Below, one piece after another: positions 45,801-52,687 of a stretch of 64,000 bases of DNA. Under the pieces are notes generated by a model. That model was given only the letters and a program-made list of their open reading frames with translations. It was not told where the DNA came from and did no database searches. A program made the translations under genes and the position numbers. How positions within the stretch are numbered: the first letter of the stretch is position 1; each line of letters opens with the position of its first letter. The stretch is from positions 1 to 64,000 of the forward strand of contig CAYOGE010000001.1 in the NCBI GenBank assembly GCA_964403525.1, given 5' to 3'. Source of the DNA: JAJTGZ01 sp964403525 (GTDB lineage Bacteria > Planctomycetota > Phycisphaerae > Phycisphaerales > UBA1924).

Positions 45801-46126
45801 CCTCGCAGGTCAAGGTGCGGTTCATCGCCGAGGACGCGGACCCCGGCTCGATCGTTGAAGCGGCGGTGGACGACTTTGCGATTGTCGGCCTGCAGTGTGT
45901 CTCAGGCCCCGCCCCGTGCGGACCTGCGGACCTTGGCAAGCAGGGCGGCCTGCCCGGGCAGGACGGGCTCCTTGACAACAACGACTTCGTCGCGTTCATC
46001 GATGCCTTCTTCTCGCAGAATCCCGTCGCGGACCTTGGCGTCCAGGGCGGGATCGGCGGGAGCGACGGACTCTTCGACAACAACGACTTTGTCGTCTTCA
46101 TCGACCGGTTCTTCGCCGGCTGCTGA
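42836..46126 (+). CDS. Secreted M36 (fungalysin-type) metalloprotease with C-terminal GC-type dockerin
   Basis: A 1096-residue secreted zinc protease. Domains in order: signal peptide (AGLALVLACGLAVAAPQVRA); an FTP/propeptide region (about 60-300) with IPTLAIDFDEALGTPKFVRA and DGKVLFRSDRL; the M36 catalytic domain with HELAHGVSIRLHG (zinc HExxH at about 516-520) and the third ligand in GGMGEGWSDFIALSIN; Ig-like and MAM-type regions (VSDDFETPSGWTTG, VSYWRWYS, VDDFAIVGLQ); and the C-terminal 70 residues with DNNDFVAFID and DNNDFVVFID ending FAGC. GTG 42836 has GGAG 6 nt upstream; ATG 42770 is an alternative that adds 22 residues. A secreted nutrient-acquiring protease is likely. Confidence 0.9.
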   Translation: MLRTTRSALSTRSAGLALVLACGLAVAAPQVRAPGAAAQALPANHAEWCTQCNHGDGLPTYDIRIDDAVYSTVAGITARSAADKSLAAAGALGVAIPTLAIDFDEALGTPKFVRASAGFLSGHHPGAAWPAVVGEFVAANRGLCGFDASELTGNRVTRDFVSASNGVRSITVQQVHAGVDIFGAALRTSVTSKGELVNLSSTMLERPADGFKPAPARVSAARAITLAAADVGVTVAESDLAVLDEETGADRQAVWKTPAALRPDEPLTTRLVYFPIDRTTLVPAWAVVVAQHGVGHAYDTLIDATDGKVLFRSDRLVCAGPITFNVYTDDSPAPMSPGLFTTGTAQAPFVSRNIVTVTPAEVAAWSPLSWITSGTETVGNNVDAHTDTDANNVADLPRPNGGAGLNFDFPLDLALAPSGYKDAAVTQMFYLANRFHDRLYSLGFNEPAGNFQTNNFGLGGAGNDAVQADVQDGSGTNNANFSTSGTDGSGGRCQMYIWTGPNPDRDGALESDIVYHELAHGVSIRLHGSLSSIQSGGMGEGWSDFIALSINSKPGDDPNAVYTMGPYATYLLSGLTRNYYFGIRRYPYTTDVNKGPLTLGDIDTALYNVSASVPRSPIAPSNSNSDVHDYGEVWCQILWECRAAMIAAHGSAGNELMLQLVIDGMKLAPSNPTFIQSRDAILNADTALTGGANTAALWTAFAKRGIGFGASVPAATSTSGVVESFVVPNLVSFTFPDGLPTQFSPTAGTAFHVNITGSGLTLTPNSGTISYRVNGGSFSTVPMVSTGTDQYLATIPPQPCLARVDYYVGVGTSLGIRTNPSSAPATFSTGSVYTSLVNLVSDDFETPSGWTTGPDTATTGFWVRGNPIGTAAQPEDDHTPGNGTICYFTGQGSIGGGLGEADVDGGQVVLNSPIYDLSSVADATVSYWRWYSNGTSAAPYSDVFRVQVSTNGGSSWIAAETVGPANSPDTNPGWRFASWTLSSLGLTPTSQVKVRFIAEDADPGSIVEAAVDDFAIVGLQCVSGPAPCGPADLGKQGGLPGQDGLLDNNDFVAFIDAFFSQNPVADLGVQGGIGGSDGLFDNNDFVVFIDRFFAGC

Positions 46127-46129
46127 TGG

Positions 46130-48319
46130 TCATGGCGACGTGGGCACGCCGGTGATGGCGATCGGCGCCGGGAGTTTCTCGGCCGGCTGAGCGTCGGCAC
46201 CCTGGCCGGGACGGACGATGCGGGCGCCGTTGGCGAGCTGAGACGTGCTCAACAGTGCTCCCGCTGCGCCCGCGCCGGTCGCGCCGCCGGGTCGCACGAT
46301 CCGCAGCGCTCCGTTCCCCGCTCTGGCCGCAGCGCCCGCGAGCGCGCCGCCGATCGCGTACGTCCCCGCGTCCATGCCCGGTCGGACGATCCGGAGTTTC
46401 TCACCGTCGGGCCTGTTGGCCGCGGCGATCTGCCCCTCGTCACCGCCCGGACGCACAATCCGTGCGCCCTCGAGGTTCGCCGCACCGTCGCCGAGGCCCA
46501 GCATGCGGCTCCTCGCAAGGTCCATGCTCTCAGCATCACCGGGTGCGGTGTGGATGTCGGCGCCGGCCAGATCGACCATCGGCACGACCGCGTACCCCTC
46601 GCCGGGCGCAAGCAGCATCGAAGGCCTGGGTGTGAAGAGGTTCCCGCTCCCCGCCGACAACTGCACCACCGGTGCCCAGCCGCTGGAGCTGAACGAGGTG
46701 CCGCTCGCGCTGGCGGTGTCGTTTAGATACGTGCCAACGCTGCCGGTGACGTTGGTGCCGCTGGAAGCACCACCAGCGATAGCCGTGCCACCGCTTCCGC
46801 CGCCGCTGGCGCCGCTCCCGCCGCCACTCCCGCCGCCAGCTGCAGCAGCCCCACCCGCCACCGATGCGCCCGCTGCACCGGCACCAGCGCCTGATGCTCC
46901 GCCGCTTCCGCCACCAACACTCACAACGCCCGAGCCAGAGCTCGAACCTGAACCTGATGCAGCCCCTGAGCCACCACCCGAGCCGCCTCCAACGGTGATG
47001 ACGCCCGAGCCGCCGCCGCCACCGCCTGTGCCAGGGCCAACAGCGCCGCTGCCGCTGCCTGCGGTGCCGCCGGTAGAACTGCCGCCAGTGCCCGAACCGC
47101 CGGTGTCGGTACCGCCGCCGACAAGCCCGCCGCCACCGCCACCGGCAGGCGGTGCCGGATTGGCCGGTGCCAGCGCCGGCAGGTTTGCGACCTGGCGCAG
47201 GAACGGCGCGTAATAGTCCCGGATGTACGGCTGGCAGATGTTGAAGTCTGACTGGTTGCGAACCCAGCTCCAGACGATCACGCCGTTGCACCCCATCTCG
47301 CGGGCGATCTCGACCGGCCGGCGCATGTTGAAGTCGTTTGTGGCCTGCCACCCGTACACCTGGTTGCTCACGTGGTACTGAAAGCCCACGTACGGGTACA
47401 CCGGTTTGCCGTTGGCCAGCCGGAGTGCCTCGGCGATGTTGGCCTGCAGGTAGGCGTTGAAGTCGCGCTCGCGGTCCTCGCCGCGCCCGGGGGTCTGGCT
47501 ATCGGGCACAGATTTGTAGAACGGGTAGACCGACGGGCAGATCACATCCACCATGTCAAAGTACCAGCGGGCCTCGACGCCGTTGCCGTAGCGCAGCGCA
47601 TCGGCCTGCGCGGGGATGCGCCACGCCCAGTAGCTCTGCGTCGGCTGGTTGTAGAACGTGACCAGAGCGCGCGGGCGCATCTGCTTGGCCGTGTTGTAGC
47701 AGCGCTCGAAAAACTCGCGCGTCGTCGCGAGCCACTCCTGCTTGAAGTACGCCTCCTGCTGGTCGGGCGTCAGCCCCGCCAGCTGGAACGGGCGCGTCTC
47801 ACGCAGCGTCTCGCGCCAGTCGTCGATGTAGTCTTCGTCAAGCGCGTTGCGCGCATCGGTGCTGGGCGTGTTGCGGTGGCCCGTCCAGTTTGGGCTGAAG
47901 AACTCGTAGTCGAACACGAGCAGTCCCTGGTAGTCCGCCATCGGGATCCAGTCGTTGACCGTCGTGCGGATCTCCTGCTCCATCTGGGCATAGAACGCCT
48001 CACGACCGCCGGGGTAGAGCTCGATCATGTGCGGCCCGGCGATGGGGTACGTCGGCGTGCGCGTCGCCGGGATCAACACAACGTCCTGCCGGTACGGGAT
48101 GCCCGACACGTCGACGTTGAACCAGTCCGACCGCTCGGCCCAGAAGCTGTTGAAGATCGCAAACTCACTGGGCGGGTTCATGCCCCGCCGCCCCAGCTCG
48201 ATCAAAGGTGTGCCCCGCGGCAGGGGCCACTGGGGGTAGGGAACATCAGCGATCGCGGGGGCAACGGCCCCCGCAAACGCCGCGGCAAACGCAAAGATCA
48301 TCCCAAGACGGTGGTTCAT
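46130..48319 (-). CDS. Secreted GH56 (hyaluronidase)-like protein with Gly/Ser linker and four RIVRPG repeats
   Basis: A 729-residue protein. Signal peptide MIFAFAAAFAGAVAPAIA. Residues 25-385 resemble hyaluronidase-fold GH56: FAIFNSFWAERSD near the N-terminus, QGLLVFDYEFFSPNWTG with the acidic pair Asp137 and Glu139 at the place of the GH56 catalytic DxE, TAKQMRPRALVTFYNQP, and VDVICPSVYPFY. Residues about 385-560 are almost only Gly, Ser, Ala and Thr. The C-terminal 110 residues contain four copies of RIVRPG (residues 620, 643, 673, 700), three of them followed by Gly. ATG 48319 is chosen because the signal peptide starts there. No dockerin or anchor is seen. Enzyme activity is not shown by sequence alone. 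Confidence 0.7.
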   Translation of the reverse strand: MNHRLGMIFAFAAAFAGAVAPAIADVPYPQWPLPRGTPLIELGRRGMNPPSEFAIFNSFWAERSDWFNVDVSGIPYRQDVVLIPATRTPTYPIAGPHMIELYPGGREAFYAQMEQEIRTTVNDWIPMADYQGLLVFDYEFFSPNWTGHRNTPSTDARNALDEDYIDDWRETLRETRPFQLAGLTPDQQEAYFKQEWLATTREFFERCYNTAKQMRPRALVTFYNQPTQSYWAWRIPAQADALRYGNGVEARWYFDMVDVICPSVYPFYKSVPDSQTPGRGEDRERDFNAYLQANIAEALRLANGKPVYPYVGFQYHVSNQVYGWQATNDFNMRRPVEIAREMGCNGVIVWSWVRNQSDFNICQPYIRDYYAPFLRQVANLPALAPANPAPPAGGGGGGLVGGGTDTGGSGTGGSSTGGTAGSGSGAVGPGTGGGGGGSGVITVGGGSGGGSGAASGSGSSSGSGVVSVGGGSGGASGAGAGAAGASVAGGAAAAGGGSGGGSGASGGGSGGTAIAGGASSGTNVTGSVGTYLNDTASASGTSFSSSGWAPVVQLSAGSGNLFTPRPSMLLAPGEGYAVVPMVDLAGADIHTAPGDAESMDLARSRMLGLGDGAANLEGARIVRPGGDEGQIAAANRPDGEKLRIVRPGMDAGTYAIGGALAGAAARAGNGALRIVRPGGATGAGAAGALLSTSQLANGARIVRPGQGADAQPAEKLPAPIAITGVPTSP

Positions 48320-48544
48320 GGTTGCTCGCTCGATGGCCTCACGGGACACCTGAATATCGAGCCGATCCTGCGATCGCATCCCTCCGGCGAACCCGCCGGG
48401 CCGCGTCGGCGTGCTACAGAAGGCATACGTTCACGTCTGCCACGCCCTCACGGGTCCGATGAGGGGCAGGAGCCACTCACGGTGCGGGGTCGCTGAGCCG
48501 ATAATCACCCTGTCCCGTTCCGGCATCACACCCTTAGGGGTCTC

Positions 48545-49957
48545 ATGGAAGCAGTCCTCGCCATCCTCGTTGCCCTGATCACGGTCGTGGGCGTTACCTA
48601 CTGCATCGTCAAGCCCCGGTACGCGATCGTCCCGGTGCTGATGCTGTTCCCCGCTGAACAGATCATCATGGGCTACCTGCCCGACTTCCGCTGGAAGTAC
48701 GGGTGGGTGACGAACCTGGTCGTCGGTCTGATCGCGGTGTTCGGTGTGGCGCACCACTTCTTCCGCGGCGAGAACATCTTCAAGGGTGCGTTCAACAAGC
48801 TCTTCTTTGCGGTGATGGCATTCTACGCCTACATCCTGGTCTCGCTCTTCTGGACGCCGGCGCCCGACAGTGCCGCGTACTTCCTGAACAGGTCTTGGGC
48901 GTACTTCTTCCTCTTCTACGCAGTGGCCCCGCTCCTGGTGACCGACCTTGACGACCTGGTCCGCATCAGCGTTCCGCTGATGGTCTGCGGCGTTGTAGTC
49001 ATGGCGCTGATGCTCATCAACCCCAACGCGAGGTTCATCAACGATCGGTTTACCATCGACCTGGGCTACCAGGTTGGCTTCGGCCAGCTGCAATCGAACC
49101 CGCTCGCGATCGCCGACGCCGGCGGCATCCTGGCGATCGTCTCGGCGATCTACCGGCCCCGGGAAAGGCGCCCACTGCTCACGACCCTCCAATGGTCGGG
49201 CGTTCTGCTGGGCATGGTGCTCGCGCTCCTGTCGGGCTCGCGCGGGCAGGTGCTCGCCGCAGTCGGTGTGATCGCCGTGCTGCTGCCGTTCGCGACCGGC
49301 AGCAAGAGCGCTGTGAAAGTGGCCGGCAGCCTTCTCAGCGTCGGCGCCATCGTGTCGGTGCTCTACTTTGTGTTTAACACGTTCGTCGTTTCCGCGGCCC
49401 AGACGCGCTGGACAGAGCAGGGGCAGGCGCAGGGCCTTGAGGCGCGGTTTGAGATGCTCTCTGCCGCACTCAGCGCGTACGTCACTTCTCCGCTCTACTG
49501 GGTCACGGGGCTCGGCGCCGCCGCATTCAACGCCTTTTACACAATCCGCACGACAGACAACCCCCATTGGTACCCCCACAACATCGTCGTTGAGGCGATG
49601 ACCGAGTATGGGCTGATCGGACTGGTCTTGCTTGGCGCGGTCCTTTACATCACCACCAAGTACTGCCTCCGGCTGGTCGCAATCGCCGGCGAAGACCGCG
49701 CCCGCCGGACCACGGCGGTGCTCTTCTCGGGCATCGCGATCTTCCAGTTCCTGATGTCGATGAAGCAGGGTTACCTGCTGGGCATGCCCCCCCTGTTCAT
49801 GTTCTGCCTCATCATGGGGCGCGTGGTCAAGAACGAAGAGGCGGCAGCAGCGCTCGCGTACAACCAGGCCCTTGAGAGCGGCGAGTTCACGGCCGAAGTT
49901 GACGAGCAGCCCGAGTACGAGAACGCCGACGGCACACCCTCGCCGGAAGCCGCCTGA
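48545..49957 (+). CDS. O-antigen ligase-like (Wzy/WaaL family) membrane protein
   Basis: A 470-residue polytopic membrane protein with about ten to twelve hydrophobic segments. The family landmarks are VLALLSGSRGQVLAAVGVIA (the RG motif in the SxSRG segment) and a large loop before PHNIVVEAMTEYGLIGLVLLG, which matches the conserved H-N-x-x-x-E and E-x-G-x-x-G of O-antigen ligases and polymerases. The C-terminus is acidic and cytoplasmic. It would polymerise or ligate the surface glycan built by the transferases at 10-20 kb and 57-61 kb. It stands alone between a convergent and a divergent-type neighbour. Confidence 0.8.
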   Translation: MEAVLAILVALITVVGVTYCIVKPRYAIVPVLMLFPAEQIIMGYLPDFRWKYGWVTNLVVGLIAVFGVAHHFFRGENIFKGAFNKLFFAVMAFYAYILVSLFWTPAPDSAAYFLNRSWAYFFLFYAVAPLLVTDLDDLVRISVPLMVCGVVVMALMLINPNARFINDRFTIDLGYQVGFGQLQSNPLAIADAGGILAIVSAIYRPRERRPLLTTLQWSGVLLGMVLALLSGSRGQVLAAVGVIAVLLPFATGSKSAVKVAGSLLSVGAIVSVLYFVFNTFVVSAAQTRWTEQGQAQGLEARFEMLSAALSAYVTSPLYWVTGLGAAAFNAFYTIRTTDNPHWYPHNIVVEAMTEYGLIGLVLLGAVLYITTKYCLRLVAIAGEDRARRTTAVLFSGIAIFQFLMSMKQGYLLGMPPLFMFCLIMGRVVKNEEAAAALAYNQALESGEFTAEVDEQPEYENADGTPSPEAA

Positions 49958-49962
49958 GCCGT

Positions 49963-50301
49963 TTACAGCAGTTTCACACGACAGATCGCCGTCGGGCACC
50001 CGCGCACCAGCGCCGCCTCGCCGCCGCTCCGCAGCCAGCGGTCCAGCGCATAGCGGGCCGCGGTGTTGTGCGGCCTCAACTGCAGCGCCCCCGACCGCAC
50101 CCCGATCACGGTCGTGAAGGCCGCGATCTCCCGCGGCGCAAGCTTGATGAACACAGAACCCACCCCCGCCGAGGCCATCTTTACCTTCAGGTCCTTGCAG
50201 ATCGATGACAGCGGCGCGGCCAGCGACAGGTCACGCTGATAGCCCGCCCGTCGCTCGCGCAGGTTCGCCAACGTCCGCTGGGTAAGCCGGTCGGCCTCCA
50301 T
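49963..50301 (-). CDS. Small basic protein, possibly DUF721/DciA-like
   Basis: 112 residues. Start MEADRLTQRTLANLRERRAG; the second half (LQLRPHNTAARYALDRWL after VIGVRSGA) weakly recalls the DUF721/DciA fold (helicase loader), where a short strand pair precedes a conserved W/L helix. The match is by eye only and not secure. It ends 5 bp from the ligase stop (convergent). Its start has a TATGCT hexamer 6 nt upstream, facing the ABC ATPase promoter. Confidence 0.5.
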   Translation of the reverse strand: MEADRLTQRTLANLRERRAGYQRDLSLAAPLSSICKDLKVKMASAGVGSVFIKLAPREIAAFTTVIGVRSGALQLRPHNTAARYALDRWLRSGGEAALVRGCPTAICRVKLL

Positions 50302-50307
50302 CGACCG

Positions 50308-50313
50308 AGCATA
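50308..50313 (-). promoter_or_regulatory. Putative -10 box (TATGCT), leaderless spacing
   Basis: TATGCT is followed by CGGTCG and ATG 50301. It is back-to-back with the ABC gene's box, so a 67-bp gap would carry two divergent leaderless promoters. Confidence 0.55.
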
Positions 50314-50353
50314 GCGGGCGCGGCACCGGCGGGGCTCGGGCCCTCGTTGCGAC

Positions 50354-50359
50354 TAACCT
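50354..50359 (+). promoter_or_regulatory. Putative -10 box (TAACCT) of the ABC ATPase gene
   Basis: TAACCT lies 9 nt before ATG 50369; the gap has no Shine-Dalgarno. Confidence 0.45.
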
Positions 50360-50368
50360 ATTACCCCC

Positions 50369-51481
50369 ATGCCCACCGCTATCGACATCCAGGGCCTCGT
50401 CAAGCGTTACGCCCCCGCCAGCCCACCGGCGGTTGACGGCGTGTCGCTGGTGGTTCAGCCCGGCGAGCTCTTCTTTCTGCTTGGTCCCTCAGGGTGCGGC
50501 AAGACCACGCTGCTGCGGATGATCGCCGGTTTCATCGACCCCACCGAGGGAACCATCGCCTTCACCGACGACAAGGGAGGAAGGCGCGACGTCACCCACC
50601 TGCCCCCAAACAAGCGCAACACCGGGATGGTCTTCCAGAGTTACGCGCTGTGGCCGCACATGAGCGTCTTTGACAACGTCGCCTTCGGCCTGTCGGTCCG
50701 CAAAGTTGACAAGGCGGAGACACAGCGGCGCGTGATGGAAGCGCTCGGGATGGTCCAGATGGAGTCGCTTGCCCAGCGCAAGCCCAACGCGCTCTCGGGC
50801 GGCCAGCAGCAGCGCGTCGCCCTCGCCCGTGCGCTGGTCATCCGCCCAGACGTGCTCCTGCTCGACGAGCCCCTCTCCAACCTTGACGCCAAGCTCCGCA
50901 CCGAGCTGCGGTCGGAGATCAGGCGCATCTGCAAGCAGGCGGGGATCACCGGCGTCTACGTCACGCACGATCAGAAAGAAGCGCTGAGCATGGCCGACCG
51001 CTGCGCGGTCATGCGCTCGGGGCGCATCGTTCAGATCGGTACGCCGCACGAGCTCTACCACCGGCCCGCCAGCCGCTTTGTCGCGGAGTTTCTCGGCGAG
51101 ACGAATTTCATCGACGCAACACTGGTCGAATCTTCCGCCGCGGGGGCGCGGGTGACGACCGGCGCCGGCGAGCTCGTGAGCGCCCACCCCGCTCCCCAGG
51201 GCGTGGTGCCGGGTGCGCCGCTCACCCTCTCGCTCCGCCCCGAGGCGCTGCGCCTTTCGTGGGGGGCGGCGAGCGGGCCGAGCCCAAACACGCTGTCGGG
51301 GCAGGTGGTCGACTCGATCTATCTGGGCGAGATCGCGCAGCACGCAGTTGACCTCGCCTCGGGCGGGGCGTCCACCCGCGTGAAGGTGGCCCAACTGAAC
51401 CCCGGACCGACACTGGCCACGGCCGGTTCCGCCGCGAGCGTCACCGTCGCTCCGGGGGACGTTGTCCTGCTTCCGTCGTAG
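50369..51481 (+). CDS. ABC transporter ATP-binding protein with TOBE domain (PotA/FbpC-like), orphan
   Basis: A 370-residue ATPase subunit of an importer. Walker A LLGPSGCGKTTLLRMIAG, Q-loop MVFQSYALWPHMSVFDN, signature LSGGQQQRVALARAL, Walker B VLLLDEPLSNLDAKLR, H-loop GVYVTHDQKEAL. The C-terminal regulatory TOBE domain starts near residue 245 (LGETNFIDATLVESS, LRPEALRLSW). It matches the spermidine, iron(III), sulfate or molybdate-type ATPases; the substrate is unknown because no permease or binding protein gene adjoins it. Confidence 0.92.
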   Translation: MPTAIDIQGLVKRYAPASPPAVDGVSLVVQPGELFFLLGPSGCGKTTLLRMIAGFIDPTEGTIAFTDDKGGRRDVTHLPPNKRNTGMVFQSYALWPHMSVFDNVAFGLSVRKVDKAETQRRVMEALGMVQMESLAQRKPNALSGGQQQRVALARALVIRPDVLLLDEPLSNLDAKLRTELRSEIRRICKQAGITGVYVTHDQKEALSMADRCAVMRSGRIVQIGTPHELYHRPASRFVAEFLGETNFIDATLVESSAAGARVTTGAGELVSAHPAPQGVVPGAPLTLSLRPEALRLSWGAASGPSPNTLSGQVVDSIYLGEIAQHAVDLASGGASTRVKVAQLNPGPTLATAGSAASVTVAPGDVVLLPS

Positions 51482-51550
51482 CGGATTTCGTCTCAGATCG
51501 GCGACCATCAGGCCGACGTTTCGCGTATGCTGCTCACTGGAGGTCAACCG

Positions 51551-52060
51551 ATGGCGAAGAAACGCTCCAAGTCTTCCGCTGGTTCCAAGCCCGCGCCAAA
51601 GGCCAAGCGGCCAGCGGCCAAGGCCGGGCCCGCCGCCCGAAAAACAAAGCCCAAGGCATCGCCGAAGAAGAGCGCCGGCAAGTCGAAGTCCGCCCCCTCG
51701 CCAGCCGGCGCCTCACCCGCTGAGCTCGGGCGCACGCTCGTCACCCTCTTCAATCAGAACAAGGCCGACGACTGGATCAAGGGTGTCTGGAGCAAGAACG
51801 TCGAGTCGATCGAGGGGACCGGGCAGGTCGCCCGCGGCGCGGCCCAGATCCTGGCCAAATGGGACTGGTGGACGAGCAACCACGAGGTCATGGGCGCCAG
51901 CGCCGAGGGCCCGTACGTCGGCGCCACCGGCTTCGCCGCCAAGTACCAGTTGCACGTGAAGGACAAGTCAACCGGCGCCGACATGCACATGACCGAGGTG
52001 GCCGTCTACACCGTCGAGAAGGGCCGCATCACCCGCGAAGAGTTCATGTACTCGTGCTGA
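51551..52060 (+). CDS. NTF2/SnoaL-like domain with a histone H1-like Lys/Ala/Pro-rich N-terminal tail
   Basis: 169 residues. Residues 1-56 are a tail of Lys, Ala, Pro and Ser with AK, KP and KAK patterns, like eukaryotic histone H1 tails and bacterial H1-like proteins, predicted to be disordered and nucleic-acid binding. Residues 60-169 look like a SnoaL/NTF2-type alpha+beta domain (LGRTLVTLFNQNKADDWI, WSKNVESIEGTG, AAKYQLHVKDKSTG, MTEVAVYTVEKGRITREEF), a fold for ligand binding or small enzymes. GGAGG lies 8 nt before ATG 51551; a TATGCT hexamer at 51526-51531 could be the -10 box. It ends 17 bp inside the convergent gmk gene. The function is unknown. Confidence 0.75.
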   Translation: MAKKRSKSSAGSKPAPKAKRPAAKAGPAARKTKPKASPKKSAGKSKSAPSPAGASPAELGRTLVTLFNQNKADDWIKGVWSKNVESIEGTGQVARGAAQILAKWDWWTSNHEVMGASAEGPYVGATGFAAKYQLHVKDKSTGADMHMTEVAVYTVEKGRITREEFMYSC

Positions 52061-52649
52061 CGGCCCGCTTGCGCCGGTCCCACTCCGCGTTCACCAGGCC
52101 CATCGCCTGCGCAACGGCCGCGTCGAGGGTGCGGTTGACCAGGAACACGTCGTACACGCCGCAGTTGCGGGCAACCTCGATCTCGCGCCGCGCCTCGCCG
52201 AAGCGCCGCTGGATCTTCGACTCGTCCTCGCGCCCGCGCGAGCGCAGCCGCGTCAGCAGCTCCTCCTCGCTGGGGGGGAGCACGAAGATGCAGAACGCGT
52301 CGGGCACGTGCTTCTTGACGCTGACAGCGCCCTGCACGTCGATCTCCAGGATCACCAGCTTCCCCTCCGCGAGCCGGTCCATCACCCACTGCTTGGGTGT
52401 GCCGTAGCGCTTGCCGAAGACGCCCGCGTGCTCGAGGAACGCGTTCTCGCTGATCAGCCGGTCGAACGACTCGTCGGTCACGAAGAAGTAGTCGACACCC
52501 TCGCGGTCCTTGGAAGTGATCGCCCGCGTCGTGCAGCTCACCGAAAAGACCGCGCCAGGGATCTGCTTCTCCACCGCGTGGGTGATCGTGGTCTTGCCGA
52601 CCCCGCTGGGCCCGCAGATCACCAGCAACATGCCGACCTTGTCTGACAT
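52044..52649 (-). CDS. gmk: Guanylate kinase
   Basis: A 201-residue kinase that converts GMP to GDP. P-loop LLVICGPSGVGKTTITHAV, GMP-binding VSCTTRAITSKDREGVDYFFVT, HAGVFGKRYGTPK, GKLVILEIDVQGAVSVKK, then the lid FVLPPSEEELLTRLRSRGRED. ATG 52649 is supported by TATCCT 7 nt upstream; the longer frame to 52706 is rejected. It lies 38 bp downstream of pyrB on the same strand, and both are nucleotide genes. Confidence 0.95.
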   Translation of the reverse strand: MSDKVGMLLVICGPSGVGKTTITHAVEKQIPGAVFSVSCTTRAITSKDREGVDYFFVTDESFDRLISENAFLEHAGVFGKRYGTPKQWVMDRLAEGKLVILEIDVQGAVSVKKHVPDAFCIFVLPPSEEELLTRLRSRGREDESKIQRRFGEARREIEVARNCGVYDVFLVNRTLDAAVAQAMGLVNAEWDRRKRAVSTST

Positions 52650-52656
52650 AGCCCGC

Positions 52657-52662
52657 AGGATA
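52657..52662 (-). promoter_or_regulatory. Putative -10 box (TATCCT) of gmk, leaderless spacing
   Basis: TATCCT is followed by 7 nt and ATG 52649, inside the 38-bp pyrB-gmk gap. It may give gmk its own transcript. Confidence 0.5.
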
Positions 52663-52687
52663 GCGGATGCGCGGGTGCCCGTCGCAC

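Noticed and set aside
48431..49999. 522-residue minus-strand ORF opposite the O-antigen ligase-like gene
   Set aside because: His/Gln/Arg/Asp-rich with no hydrophobic core or motif; the plus-strand membrane protein explains the locus.
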